Shown here: piece by piece, positions 1-9,133 of the stretch
How positions within the stretch are numbered: the first letter of the stretch is position 1
Layout of the letters: each line of letters opens with the position of its first letter
Assembly: GCF_010092425.1 (NCBI RefSeq)
Contig: NZ_CP048030.1
Coordinates: 1,364,001-1,428,000 of the forward strand
Source of the DNA: Sinimarinibacterium sp. NLF-5-8
GTDB taxonomy: Bacteria; Pseudomonadota; Gammaproteobacteria; Nevskiales; Nevskiaceae
Reading direction: 5' to 3'
Length of the DNA: 64,000 nucleotides
Notes under the pieces: model-generated
Seen by the model: the letters and a program-made list of their open reading frames with translations, nothing else
Database searches by the model: none
Told to the model about the DNA's origin: nothing
Made by a program: the position numbers and the translations under genes

Positions 1-3000
1 ACTCCATGGTGATTTTGTTGTGCGTGATGATAATGAATTGAACGTTATGAGACATTTCACGAACGATCTCACAAAAACGCCCGACGTTGGCATCATCCAG
101 TGGCGCGTCCACCTCATCCATGAGGCAAAACGGCGCGGGATTGAGTTGAAACAAGGCTAACAGCAGCGCCACGGCGGTCATCGCTTTTTCACCGCCGGAG
201 AGCAGGTGAATGGTGGAGTTGCGCTTGCCCGGAGGCCGCGCCATCACCCGCACGCCAGCGTCGAGCAGGTTTTCGCCGGTGAGTTCCAGATACGCCTCGC
301 CACCGCCAAAGAGTTTGGGGAAGCGATCCTTGAAAACGTCGTTGACTTTGTCAAAGGTGACTTTGAACATCTCGCGGGTTTCGGCGTCGATCTTGCGAAT
401 CGCTTCTTCCAGCACTTCGAGTGCGCCATGCAGATCGGCGTGTTGTTCAGTCAAATACGTATCGCGTGCGCGCGCTTCGGTGAGTTCGTCGATGGCGGCC
501 AGATTGATTGCGCCCAGACGCTCGATGCGGCGGCTGACCACCCCCAGACGATCTTCCCAGTTGGCCAGGGTGGCGTCGGCGGCGAGGTTTTCAAACAAGT
601 GCGCGCGGTCAAAGCCGGTTTCGCTGATTTGCTCATCCAGACTTTGCCGGTGCGCGCGCAGGTTTTCGTACTCGATGCGCGCGCCTTGCAGTTGCTCTTG
701 CGCCAGGTCTTTGTGCTGATCGGCGGCGTGGGCGGTGTGCAGGGTTTGCTGCAACACGCGCTCGGCGGCTTCGACTTCTTCGCGCACCGCGCGCAGGGTT
801 TGGCGCGCGCTGTCCACCGCTTGACGGGCGCTTTCAACATCCTCGGCCTGATGTTCCAGCGGCTCGGCCAACTCCAGCGCATTGTGCTGTTCTTCATCCA
901 GACGAATTTGCAGCGCCTCATGGCGCTCGGCCAGCTCAGCCAGCGCGCGCTCGATGCCGCTGACACTGCTGCTGCGACCGGCCAGTTGCACCTGCACCTG
1001 GCCGCGCGCCTGGGCCACCTGGCTGGCGCTGTGACGCAGGCGGCTGACCGCATCGCGCTTTTGTTGCAGCACCTGCTGCATCTGCGCGCGCTTTTGGCGT
1101 AAATCCTGGGCGGCGCTTTCCAGTGCCAGCAGGCGCGCGCGCACGTCGTGCAGTTCTTCGCTTTGTTGTTCGTAGCTGATGGCCAGCGTTTCGATTTCGT
1201 CGGACAGGGCTTGCGCGCGCTGCTGGGTTTGCTCCAGTCGCACTTGCTGGGCCTGACGAAAGGCGAGTTTTTGCGCCTGACGATGGCGCAGTTGGTCAAA
1301 GTGGGCGCTGCGTTCGCGGCGCTGCTGTTCGGCGCTGTGAATCTGCGCGCGCAGGGCGCCGAGTTCGGCTTCCAGATCCAGCACTTGCTGCTGCTGATCC
1401 TGCACTTGCTGTTTGAGCTCGCGCAGCAGTTGGGTGCGGGCGATGACGCCGCCGCTGCCCTGCCCTTGTTGCGGGTGGCGCTGAAACTGCGCGCCCAGCC
1501 ATTGCCCTTGCGCGGTGATGATGGATTCATGCGCAGCCAAATCCGGCAGGCGCGCGCGCGCCTCATCCAGATCGGACGCGGTTTGAATCCCGTGCAACAG
1601 CGCAACAATCGCGGCCGGACCGCTGACCTTGCTGGCCAGCCCGTGCTCACCGCGCGCGCGCGCGGCGGCCAGAACGCTGATACCGGCCTTGGGCGGATCC
1701 GTGATCGCGCGCGCGCTGTAGTCGTCCAAAACCGGAGCTTGCAGCCAGCCGACAAGGGCTTGTTCAACGGCGGTTTCCCAGCCGGGTTCGACTTGCAGCA
1801 CGCTGGCCAGACGCGGCGCGGTGTCCATCGCCTGCTGCCTGAGCCAGCCGTTGAGCTCGGCATCGTCTTGCTTGAGCGCGGCTTGTTGCAGGGTTTCAAG
1901 AGAGGCGACGCGACCGCGCGCGGCTTGCAGTTGCTCGCGGGTCTGGTGCAGGTCGGCTTCCAGGACGCTGCGCCGGTCGCGCTGGCTGTGCAGAGCCTCA
2001 TCCATTTCGCGCAGTTGTTCGTCGGCGCTGTCCAGTTCGCCATTGAGCTGTTCGAGCTGGGCATCGGCTTCTTCCAGACTGCTGCGGATCGGCTCGATGT
2101 TGAGCTGGGCATATTCGCTTTGCAGGCGGCGCTGGCGCTCCTCGCTCTGAAAGCGCGCGCGCTCCAGCTGCTGCACGCGCACGCGCTCGGCCTCGGTTTG
2201 GGTCAGCGGCGCTTCGGCGTCCTGCACAAACGCATCCCAGCGCGCTTGTTCTTCCTGGGCATCTTCTTCGGCCTCGATCAGCGCGGCCTGCGCGGTTTCG
2301 GCGTCTTGCTCGGCCTGTTCGGCCTGCTCGCCCAAGGCGGTAAGTTCTTGCTGGGCCTGTGCCAGGCGCTGCTGTTCACGCTGCTGGCGCTGGGACAGTT
2401 CGGCCAGTTGGCGGGTGAGCTGCTCCAGCTCGCGCACTTTGAGCTGCTGCAATTGCTGGGCGTGCTGCAAGCCCTGCTGCTGCCGCGCCAGCGCGGCTTC
2501 GGCCTCATAAACCTTGCTTTGTTCGTCACTCAAGCGATTGGCCAGCGCCTTGCTTTCCACCTCGGCGTCAATCCGCGCGTCCGCGAGTTGGTTGACCCGC
2601 GCGCGCGCTTGTTCAAAGGCGGCTTCAAGCTCGGCAATGCGGGCGTCAAACGCGGCGCCCTGGGCTTCAAACGCGCGCGCGCGCAGCGCCAGAATCTCGG
2701 CCTTCAATTGGCGTTCTTCGGTTTTGGCGTCTTTGTATTTTTCGGCGTTGGCGGCCTGACGGGTGAGCACTTCCAAACGCTGCGTGAGTTCGGCGCGCAG
2801 GTCATTCAGGCGCGCGAGGTTGTCGCGGGTTTGGCGAATGCGCGATTCGGTTTCGCGGCGGCGCTCCTTGTATTTGGAAATACCGGCGGCTTCTTCCAGC
2901 CATTGGCGCAGTTCTTCGGGCTTGGCTTCGATCATCCGCGACACCGTGCCCTGCTCGATGATCGCGTATTGGTTTTTACCGCCGAGACCGGTGCCCAAAA

Positions 3001-3391
3001 ACAGATCGGTCACGTCGCGCTTCAGGCACTTGGCACCGTTTAAGTAGTACTGCGAGCCGCCATCGCGGGTGAGTTCGCGGCGCACGGAGATTTCGTTGTA
3101 GGCGGCATAGACGCCGGCAACACTGCCGTCGCTGTTGTCAAACAACAGTTCCACCGAAGCGCGACCAACCGGCTTGCGGGTTTTGGAGCCGTTGAAGATG
3201 ACATCCTCGGCCTCGGCGCTGCGCAGGTTTTTCATGCTGGTTTCGCCCAGCACCCAGCGCACCGCGTCGATGATGTTGGATTTGCCGCAGCCGTTGGGGC
3301 CGACCACGCCGGTCAAATGCGCGGCCAGCGGCAACTGCATGGGATCGACAAACGATTTGAAGCCGGCGAGTTTGATGCCCGAAAGACGCAT
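1..3391 (-). CDS. smc: SMC chromosome segregation ATPase (C-terminus cut by window edge)
   Basis: Structural maintenance of chromosomes protein, the DNA-bridging ATPase of the condensin-like complex that organises and segregates the chromosome. The minus-strand reading frame is open from an ATG at 3391 to the window edge, about 1130 codons; bacterial SMC proteins are about 1150-1200 residues, so only the last few dozen are missing. Residues 31-38 are the Walker A loop GPNGCGKS. A long Gln/Glu/Arg/Ala-rich coiled coil is broken by a hinge near the middle. The ABC signature LLSGGEKAMTA lies near residue 1063, followed by Walker B (CLMDEVDAPLDD) and the switch histidine in IITHNK. Arg/Ala runs are encoded by repeated GCGCGC tracts. 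The gene is divergent from queF. Identification is secure. Confidence 0.97.
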   Translation of the reverse strand, partial: MRLSGIKLAGFKSFVDPMQLPLAAHLTGVVGPNGCGKSNIIDAVRWVLGETSMKNLRSAEAEDVIFNGSKTRKPVGRASVELLFDNSDGSVAGVYAAYNEISVRRELTRDGGSQYYLNGAKCLKRDVTDLFLGTGLGGKNQYAIIEQGTVSRMIEAKPEELRQWLEEAAGISKYKERRRETESRIRQTRDNLARLNDLRAELTQRLEVLTRQAANAEKYKDAKTEERQLKAEILALRARAFEAQGAAFDARIAELEAAFEQARARVNQLADARIDAEVESKALANRLSDEQSKVYEAEAALARQQQGLQHAQQLQQLKVRELEQLTRQLAELSQRQQREQQRLAQAQQELTALGEQAEQAEQDAETAQAALIEAEEDAQEEQARWDAFVQDAEAPLTQTEAERVRVQQLERARFQSEERQRRLQSEYAQLNIEPIRSSLEEADAQLEQLNGELDSADEQLREMDEALHSQRDRRSVLEADLHQTREQLQAARGRVASLETLQQAALKQDDAELNGWLRQQAMDTAPRLASVLQVEPGWETAVEQALVGWLQAPVLDDYSARAITDPPKAGISVLAAARARGEHGLASKVSGPAAIVALLHGIQTASDLDEARARLPDLAAHESIITAQGQWLGAQFQRHPQQGQGSGGVIARTQLLRELKQQVQDQQQQVLDLEAELGALRAQIHSAEQQRRERSAHFDQLRHRQAQKLAFRQAQQVRLEQTQQRAQALSDEIETLAISYEQQSEELHDVRARLLALESAAQDLRQKRAQMQQVLQQKRDAVSRLRHSASQVAQARGQVQVQLAGRSSSVSGIERALAELAERHEALQIRLDEEQHNALELAEPLEHQAEDVESARQAVDSARQTLRAVREEVEAAERVLQQTLHTAHAADQHKDLAQEQLQGARIEYENLRAHRQSLDEQISETGFDRAHLFENLAADATLANWEDRLGVVSRRIERLGAINLAAIDELTEARARDTYLTEQHADLHGALEVLEEAIRKIDAETREMFKVTFDKVNDVFKDRFPKLFGGGEAYLELTGENLLDAGVRVMARPPGKRNSTIHLLSGGEKAMTAVALLLALFQLNPAPFCLMDEVDAPLDDANVGRFCEIVREMSHNVQFIIITHNKITME

Positions 3392-3504
3392 GCGCTTTAA
3401 ATGTTGAGTTCAACGGAAAGCCAATGAGCCGCATAGTGTAAATTAAGCGCCTTTGCCGCACCGCAGCATTTGGCGCATCGCGGCGTGTTTGGGTGATTTT
3501 TGCA

Positions 3505-3930
3505 ATGCCATCGCTTCCGAGTAAAACCCTGGAAACCTTCCCCAACCCTGCTCCACAGCGTGACTTCATGATTCGCATGCGCATGCCGGAGTTCACCTGC
3601 CTGTGCCCCAAGACCGGCCAGCCGGACTTTGCCACGCTGTATCTGGAATACATCGCCGATCAAAGCTGCATCGAGCTCAAGGCGCTGAAAATGTATCTAT
3701 GGAGCTTTCGCGATGAAGGCAAGTTTCATGAGGCCGTCACCAACGAGATTCTGGATCAATTGGTTGCAGCGACCGCACCGCGCTTCATGCGCCTGACGGC
3801 GGTGTTCAACGTTCGTGGCGGCATTTATACGCATGTGACGGCGGAGCACCGCGCGCCGGGCTGGCAGGGCACGTTGCCGCCACCGGCATGGCATGTTGAT
3901 CCCACCGGACAGGGACACACGCCGCTGTAA
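3505..3930 (+). CDS. queF: NADPH-dependent preQ0 reductase, short QueF type
   Basis: Reduces 7-cyano-7-deazaguanine (preQ0) to preQ1 in queuosine synthesis in the cytoplasm. The 141-residue product has the family core [13 protein letters not shown], with the thioimide-forming cysteine at about residue 34 and the proton-donor aspartate at about 41. The QueF signature follows at about 56-72 ([17 protein letters not shown]). I chose the ATG at 3505 over the in-frame GTG at 3493 because homologues begin near here; GGTGA lies about nine bases upstream. The length fits the single T-fold (unimodular) type rather than the roughly 280-residue two-fold form of E. coli. It ends before a strong terminator shared with the convergent sigma factor gene. 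Confidence 0.95.
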   Translation: MPSLPSKTLETFPNPAPQRDFMIRMRMPEFTCLCPKTGQPDFATLYLEYIADQSCIELKALKMYLWSFRDEGKFHEAVTNEILDQLVAATAPRFMRLTAVFNVRGGIYTHVTAEHRAPGWQGTLPPPAWHVDPTGQGHTPL

Positions 3931-3947
3931 GGTTTTTGCAGCGCCGC

Positions 3948-3988
3948 AAAAAGCGCGCGCAGGGTTGAGCCCCCTGCGCGCGCTTTTT
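3948..3988. terminator. Bidirectional intrinsic terminator between queF and the ECF sigma gene
   Basis: A 17-bp perfect inverted repeat (AAAAAGCGCGCGCAGGG and its complement at 3972-3988) around a 7-base loop. The stem has a GC core with an A-run at one end and a T-run at the other, so it can terminate transcripts from both directions. It sits between the convergent ends of queF (3930) and the sigma factor gene (4006). Confidence 0.9.
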
Positions 3989-4005
3989 GGCTGTTGCAGC
4001 CGGCG

Positions 4006-4716
4006 CTATTTGATCAGCCCTTCGGCCTGCGCGCGCAACAGAACGTTGGCAACAATGCGGTCGCAGCGCGGGCCATCGAACGAAAAGACTTCACCCAAGG
4101 TGGCATCCATTTCGCTGGCCAGCCCTTCGCGCAGCAGCCCGCGCGCACGGAAAAACCGGGTGCGCACGGTGGCTTCCGGAATGTTCAACGCTTCGGCCAC
4201 CTCTGCAACGCTCATTTCTTCGACCGCGCGCAACATGAATACGGTGCGAAAGTTTTCCGGCAGTTGATCGATGCGCGCTTCCATCATCTGGCGAATCTGT
4301 TGACGCATCAACAGCCGTTCGGGCCCCCGATCGGTGGGTTCGGTCAGCGCAGTCTGGATGTGAGGGTCGGCAGAGAGCATGGCAGCCTCCAGGGAAATGA
4401 CATCAGCACGATTGCGTCGGCGCAGGCGCCCGAGTGCTTCGTTGGTGACGATGCGCACCAGCCAGGTGGACAACTTGCTCTGCGCGCGATAGCCGGCCAG
4501 CGCACGCCAGGCGCTCAGATAGGCTTCCTGCACGGCATCTTCAGCTTCGCTGTCGTTTCTGAGAATGCTGCGCGCGGTGCGAAACAGCAGTTGGTTGTGG
4601 CGGCGCATCAACGCTTCAAACGCGGTGCCATCGCCGCCAATGGCGCGCGCGATCAATGCTTCTTCGGGGGTTCCCGGCTCACCCACTTCGAGTGCCGGTT
4701 GCAATGCCATGCCCAT
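4006..4716 (-). CDS. ECF (extracytoplasmic function) RNA polymerase sigma factor
   Basis: Sigma-70 family protein of the ECF type, 236 residues, directing RNA polymerase to a dedicated promoter set. A sigma-2 region lies at about residues 30-95, with the helix SEAEDAVQEAYLSAWRAL. A sigma-4 helix-turn-helix lies at about 145-195 (LPENFRTVFMLRAVEEMSVAEVAEALNIPEATVRTR, split here only by wording). A C-terminal extension of about 40 residues contains FDGPRCDRIVANVL, seen in one ECF subgroup. AAGGAG precedes the ATG at 4716 with good spacing. The gene lies 38 bases downstream of folE on the same strand. No anti-sigma gene is adjacent, so its signal and regulon cannot be read from this window. Confidence 0.93.
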   Translation of the reverse strand: MGMALQPALEVGEPGTPEEALIARAIGGDGTAFEALMRRHNQLLFRTARSILRNDSEAEDAVQEAYLSAWRALAGYRAQSKLSTWLVRIVTNEALGRLRRRNRADVISLEAAMLSADPHIQTALTEPTDRGPERLLMRQQIRQMMEARIDQLPENFRTVFMLRAVEEMSVAEVAEALNIPEATVRTRFFRARGLLREGLASEMDATLGEVFSFDGPRCDRIVANVLLRAQAEGLIK

Positions 4717-4754
4717 GACAATCTCCTTGCTTGCAATAGATCAAACACATGTGT

Positions 4755-5471
4755 TCAGTCACGCTTCATCAGGGTTAAAAACTCGCGGCGCAATGTGGCA
4801 TCGTGAAGAAACGAGCCCCGCATGACCGAGTTGGCCATCACCGATTGATCATCCTTGACGCCGCGCCAGTGCATGCAAAAGTGATCGGCTTCCATGACCA
4901 CGGCCAGCCCATCGGGATGAATGCGCTTTTCAAGCTCATCGGCCAGCATCACCACCGCCTCCTCCTGAATCTGGGGCCTGCTCATGATCCAGTTGCACAG
5001 CCGTGCGTATTTGGACAGGCCGATCAGATCCGAACCGGCATTGGGCAGCACGCCGATCCAGACCTTGCCGATGATCGGACACAGGTGGTGCGAGCAGGCA
5101 CTGCGCACGGTAATCGGCCCGACGATCATCAACTCGTTCAGGTGCGAAACATTGGGAAATGTGGTGACCGACGGCGGCGCTTCAAAACGGCCTGCAAAGA
5201 CTTCGTGCACATACATTTTGGCGACGCGCCTTGCCGTTTCCTGGGTGTTGTGATCGCTGTCGGTATCAATCACCAGCGTGCTCAAGACCGCTTGCATCTT
5301 GACGGCGACTTCGGCCTTGAGCGCGTCCAGCTCGCCCGGTTCAATGAACTCGGCAATATTGTCGTTGGCATGAAAACGACGCCCGGCGGCCTGAATGCGC
5401 GCGCGGATGCGATCGGCCACCTCACTGGCTGGCGGCTTGGCTTGAACGTCACCAGGGTGTTGCGAACTCAT
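4755..5471 (-). CDS. folE: GTP cyclohydrolase I
   Basis: Zinc enzyme converting GTP to 7,8-dihydroneopterin triphosphate, the entry to folate (and, with QueD, queuosine precursor) synthesis. The 238-residue product has the zinc-site motif SACSHHLCPIIG (Cys and His ligands) and the second cysteine in DHFCMHWRG, plus the conserved QETARRVAKMY region. The ATG at 5471 is preceded by AAGGATCACAC, a good ribosome site; the frame stays open upstream but without a plausible start. The N-terminal 30 residues are a variable, hydrophilic extension. It may be cotranscribed with the downstream ECF sigma gene. QueF in the same neighbourhood is another pteridine/deazapurine enzyme, though on the opposite strand. 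Confidence 0.95.
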   Translation of the reverse strand: MSSQHPGDVQAKPPASEVADRIRARIQAAGRRFHANDNIAEFIEPGELDALKAEVAVKMQAVLSTLVIDTDSDHNTQETARRVAKMYVHEVFAGRFEAPPSVTTFPNVSHLNELMIVGPITVRSACSHHLCPIIGKVWIGVLPNAGSDLIGLSKYARLCNWIMSRPQIQEEAVVMLADELEKRIHPDGLAVVMEADHFCMHWRGVKDDQSVMANSVMRGSFLHDATLRREFLTLMKRD

Positions 5472-5547
5472 GTGTGATCCTTGAATTAAGTTTTTAAGCA
5501 ATATGGACACACGAAACCCTCGCCTGCCCTTGTGATGCTGTATCAAA

Positions 5548-5588
5548 GCGCGCGATCGTAACCAAAAAAGCCGCTTACGATCGCGCGC
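5548..5588. other. Perfect 14-bp stem-loop upstream of folE
   Basis: GCGCGCGATCGTAA at 5548-5561 is repeated in inverse orientation at 5575-5588 around a 13-base loop. On the minus strand the T-run (six T) lies in the loop, not after the stem, so this is not a classical terminator. It lies between the stop of the cytochrome gene (5606) and the start of folE (5471). It could end the cytochrome transcript, act in the folE leader or be a protein-binding palindrome. Confidence 0.6.
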
Positions 5589-5605
5589 TCAACAACGCTG
5601 ACGTC

Positions 5606-6964
5606 TTACAGTGATTTCAGGTATTCAACCAATTGGCTTTTTTCGTCACCGGAAAGATTCAGCGTCAACCGGGTGTCATACGCATCAACCACGTCACCCA
5701 GGGTTGCCGCCGAGCCGTCATGAAAATACGGCGGATGCTGCCAGATACCTGCCAACGGCGTCGTGCGCCAAAGCCGGGAACCCGAGCGATCCAGATAGCC
5801 GGTTCTTGCTGCGACTGAGGCCTCTTTGGGGTGCAGCCTGACGTTGCCATCACTGAGTTTGTCGCCAAAGTGGCAGGTGCTGCATTGCGCTTTGCCGTTG
5901 AACAACGCCTTGCCTTGGTCGGCCATTGCAACATCAAAGCTGCCTTCAGGTGCTTTGGGCGCAACCAGGGAACGTTGATAAGCCTGCAACGCGGGCAAGT
6001 GCTCGGTGACCATATCGGGTTTGCAGTTGGGAACAGATTCCGTGCACTTGTTATCCGTCACCACCACGCCGCCCTCGGCATTACGCAGACGGTTATCGGC
6101 AAAATGCCCAACGCCGCCCATCTCGGTCACCGCCACATAGCGGTTCCAATAGGCGATTTCGTTCCCGTCACCGTTGAACACCACGCTGTCCATGCCATCG
6201 AGTCCAAATGCGGGGGGAATCACCACCGGATACCCACCGCTGGCATCAATCATGCCGTCATGGTTCACACGCGGGTCAAACATCCCCGCGCCCCACGAGT
6301 TGTAGTAATCGGCAACGGCCCTGTTGCCGCTGATCGCAGGTGACAAGGCAATCACCGCACCGGGATCAAAGTCGCGGTTGGGCCAGCCGTCGAGGCGATG
6401 ACCAATGCCTTTGACGCCAACGATCGGCTCGGCGGCATCGTCAACCGTGGAGTGACACAGCGCGCAGGTGATGCCCAGCGTGTCCAAATGCAGCTTGCCA
6501 TCCGTCCCTTCGCTGACCTTGCCCTGCACGCCCACCACGGCATTCAGGCTGATCAATGCCAGCGTGGTTTGCGGATCGTCGAGCGGAATATCGCCATTGA
6601 CCACACCTTCGACCACCGCCGCCGGCAGCGCATCCATATCCACCTTGAAACCAAGCTGCAATGCCAGTGCGGGCGTCAATGCGGCTTCGACCACTTTGTG
6701 AAGTTGCAGCGCGTCCGTCCATTGGCGCTCATCGCCAAACGTCTCAAAGCGAAACACCCGCTGGCCTTCTGCAACTAACGCAGCATTGCCGGGATCGGTC
6801 AGGCGACCGTCCGGATCGATCATTTCTCCGTTGACGCCGCCACCGACCTTGAGCATGCCGCCAGGAGCAAGATCCACATTGGTGAAAAAGTTCTTGTCGT
6901 CACATCCGCTGGCCAGTGCTGCGCCCAGTGCCAATACGGGCACCCAAATCTGTTTTGCTCTCAT
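5606..6964 (-). CDS. Di-haem cytochrome c lipoprotein, cytochrome c peroxidase-like
   Basis: A 452-residue exported c-type cytochrome. The N-terminus has a positively charged start, a hydrophobic core and a lipobox (LASGC, Cys21), predicting a lipid-anchored periplasmic protein. Two haem-binding CxxCH motifs are visible: CALCH at residues 167-171 and CSTCH at 361-365. Near the C-terminus, TTPLAGIWQHPPYFHDGSA (about 401-419) matches the conserved C-terminal haem domain of di-haem peroxidase/MauG-like proteins. The order of motifs suggests a two-domain redox protein passing electrons to a substrate or peroxide. No maturation or partner genes are adjacent. The exact reaction cannot be assigned from sequence alone. 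Confidence 0.85.
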   Translation of the reverse strand: MRAKQIWVPVLALGAALASGCDDKNFFTNVDLAPGGMLKVGGGVNGEMIDPDGRLTDPGNAALVAEGQRVFRFETFGDERQWTDALQLHKVVEAALTPALALQLGFKVDMDALPAAVVEGVVNGDIPLDDPQTTLALISLNAVVGVQGKVSEGTDGKLHLDTLGITCALCHSTVDDAAEPIVGVKGIGHRLDGWPNRDFDPGAVIALSPAISGNRAVADYYNSWGAGMFDPRVNHDGMIDASGGYPVVIPPAFGLDGMDSVVFNGDGNEIAYWNRYVAVTEMGGVGHFADNRLRNAEGGVVVTDNKCTESVPNCKPDMVTEHLPALQAYQRSLVAPKAPEGSFDVAMADQGKALFNGKAQCSTCHFGDKLSDGNVRLHPKEASVAARTGYLDRSGSRLWRTTPLAGIWQHPPYFHDGSAATLGDVVDAYDTRLTLNLSGDEKSQLVEYLKSL

Positions 6965-7179
6965 CTGCTATCTCCAAATCATTTGATCCACGACTCGCAC
7001 CGGAATATGCAAAGCCGATGCCGGCAATTGCCGCCGTACAGGCGGTTACGAACGCACGTTCAGCAGATACACCGTCCGGCCGATCGTTCGTGGTGGATAG
7101 ATGAAATGGGTTTGAATAACGTTCCGTGTACACGCAAAACCGTGAACAGGCTTTTGCGGCCAACCTGATCGCCGCAGAA

Positions 7180-8046
7180 TCAAAAACGACAGGGCGTCGC
7201 CTCGCCGGAATGCGCCAGCAACGGGCTCGATGCCGACGCGCAGGCGTCACCCGCCCCGCCTTCGGCGCCAGCGCGCTGTGCTGCAATATCCTGCAACGTT
7301 TTCAGCGTGACCCAGGGCGGCGTCAGGGCACCGCCGCGCAACACCCGTGCGGGGGCGCCAGGCTCGCCCAGGCTTGATACCACCAGCGCAGCACTGGAAA
7401 AATTCTGATCGACGGTATCGCTGTTGATGGTGACGATGGCGGCAACCCCGGCCGCCGTCGCCGCCCGCAATCCCATCTCGGAATCTTCGAGTGCCACACA
7501 GTCCCGCGCCGACAGACCAAGACGACGCAGCGCCAGGCAATAAACATCTGCGGCCGGTTTTTTGTGGGTCACTTCCTCGCCGCTGGCGATGACCTCGATT
7601 TCTGCCGACAACTCCGGCCCCATGCTGTATTGCAACACCGGCTTGAGCGTCTTGAGACTGGCATTGGTCACAATCGCCAGCCGCAATCCCTGTATGCGCG
7701 CCTCACGCATCAACCGCGCAATGCCGGGTCGCAGCGGCACCTCGCCCTGGCGCATCCGCTGCCGAAAATAATGCGATTTGAGCGCATGCACCTTGGCCAC
7801 CCAGGCATCCAGCTCAGCCTCCGTGCGCGGCTGCTGATCGCCCAGACAGGGTCGATAGTGCTGCACAAAATGTTTCAGGCGCTCACGCCCCCCCGGCTGC
7901 TTGAGCAGTTCTCGATACAGTTCTGCATCCCATCGCAAATCCAGCCCCAGCTTGCGAAAGGCATGGTTATAGGCAGGCCGATGGCCCAAGGCCTCGGTAT
8001 CGGCCAGCGTGCCATCCACATCAAACAACACCGCGCGCAGACTCAT
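7180..8046 (-). CDS. HAD-family phosphatase, CbbY/Gph-like
   Basis: Haloacid dehalogenase superfamily hydrolase of the beta-phosphoglucomutase/CbbY type, 288 residues from the ATG at 8046 (an in-frame TTG lies six bases upstream). Motif I is FDVDGTLADTE at about residues 7-17, with the nucleophile and acid/base aspartates. Motif II is IVTNAS, motif III the lysine in THKKPAADVY, and motif IV ALEDSEMGL. A helical cap domain lies between motifs I and II. The C-terminal 35 residues are an Ala/Ser-rich tail beyond the usual family length. AGGGGG precedes the start. It is divergent from gluQ. The substrate, probably a small sugar phosphate, is unknown. Confidence 0.88.
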   Translation of the reverse strand: MSLRAVLFDVDGTLADTEALGHRPAYNHAFRKLGLDLRWDAELYRELLKQPGGRERLKHFVQHYRPCLGDQQPRTEAELDAWVAKVHALKSHYFRQRMRQGEVPLRPGIARLMREARIQGLRLAIVTNASLKTLKPVLQYSMGPELSAEIEVIASGEEVTHKKPAADVYCLALRRLGLSARDCVALEDSEMGLRAATAAGVAAIVTINSDTVDQNFSSAALVVSSLGEPGAPARVLRGGALTPPWVTLKTLQDIAAQRAGAEGGAGDACASASSPLLAHSGEATPCRF

Positions 8047-8141
8047 CGGCAACGCCCCCTGTCACATGGCCATTTATTTGTATCGTCCATCTTAAAATCA
8101 GAGTGTTGTAGGCTATTATTAAAGTAACACGATAATCTTTT

Positions 8142-9080
8142 ATGCCGACAAATCAAGCGCCGAACGAGGCTTCTCCAGACACTCGCTATCGTGGCCGCTT
8201 TGCCCCCACCCCCAGCGGCCCGCTGCATCTGGGCTCATTGCTGACCGCGCTGGCCGGCTGGCTCTGCGCGCGCCGCGCGCGCGGCCTGTGGCATTTGCGG
8301 ATCGATGATCTCGATCAGGCACGCTGCGCTTCACAATCGGTTGAACAGATCCTGCATCAACTCGAAGCCCACGGCCTGACCTGGGACGGCCCGATCCGCT
8401 ACCAGCATGACCATCTGCCGGAATATCAGGCCGCACTGCAAACACTCATCGACCAGCAGCAGGTTTACGCCTGCCAATGCAGCCGCGCGCAATTGGCACG
8501 GCGGCTCTGCTGCGGTGCCGACGCCGCTCACTATGATGGCCACTGCCGCAACCTGGGGCTGCCGTTTTCAGACCATGCCTTGCGCGCGCGACTCCGCAGA
8601 CAGGCCATCACCTATGTCGATGGCTGGCAAGGCGTGCAGCCATCCGGCGATATCCGCGCGCTCGGGGATTTTGTGCTCAAGCGCCGCGACGGCGTCTTCA
8701 GCTACCAGCTCAGTTGTGCCGTGGACGAAATCGCTCTGGGCATCACCGAAGTGGTTCGCGGTGCCGATCTGATGGATTCGACTCTTGCGCAGCTCTGGGT
8801 TCTGGATGCGCTGGCCGCACCGCGCCCGGCCTACCGCCACCTGCCGGTGCTGACCGACCCCGGCAGCGGACAAAAACTTTCCAAGCAAAATCATGCCGTA
8901 CCGCTGGATTGCAACCTGGCCGGCGAAAACCTGTGGCGCTGTCTGTTCTACCTGCGCCAATCCCCGCCCGCCCAATTGCGCCACGCGCCTGTTCAGACCA
9001 TCCTGCAATGGGCTGTGCACGCCTGGCAGCCCCAGAAAGTCCCCGGCGTCCCCGATCAGGCGGTGGAGCCAAGCCTGTGA
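8142..9080 (+). CDS. gluQ: Glutamyl-Q tRNA(Asp) synthetase
   Basis: A paralogue of the catalytic domain of glutamyl-tRNA synthetase that attaches glutamate to the queuosine at position 34 of tRNA-Asp. The 312-residue product lacks the anticodon-binding domain of GltX, as expected. It has the class I signature FAPTPSGPLHLGSLLTAL at about residues 20-37, zinc-ligand cysteines in YACQCSR and HYDGHCR, and the KLSKQN version of the KMSKS loop near residue 245. In many proteobacteria gluQ follows dksA; here it is followed by phaR instead. Together with queF 4.6 kb away it indicates that the organism makes queuosine. Confidence 0.95.
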   Translation: MPTNQAPNEASPDTRYRGRFAPTPSGPLHLGSLLTALAGWLCARRARGLWHLRIDDLDQARCASQSVEQILHQLEAHGLTWDGPIRYQHDHLPEYQAALQTLIDQQQVYACQCSRAQLARRLCCGADAAHYDGHCRNLGLPFSDHALRARLRRQAITYVDGWQGVQPSGDIRALGDFVLKRRDGVFSYQLSCAVDEIALGITEVVRGADLMDSTLAQLWVLDALAAPRPAYRHLPVLTDPGSGQKLSKQNHAVPLDCNLAGENLWRCLFYLRQSPPAQLRHAPVQTILQWAVHAWQPQKVPGVPDQAVEPSL

Positions 9081-9133
9081 GTCTGGCATGATGCAATGCA
9101 ACAAACGTGCTGCCGCATCTCGATCGTGTATCC

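Noticed and set aside
1148-3043. Long plus-strand open frame (631 codons) opposite smc
   Set aside because: It is antisense to the clear SMC coding frame and rich in Leu/Gly/Arg from complementary GC-rich codons, with no known motif.
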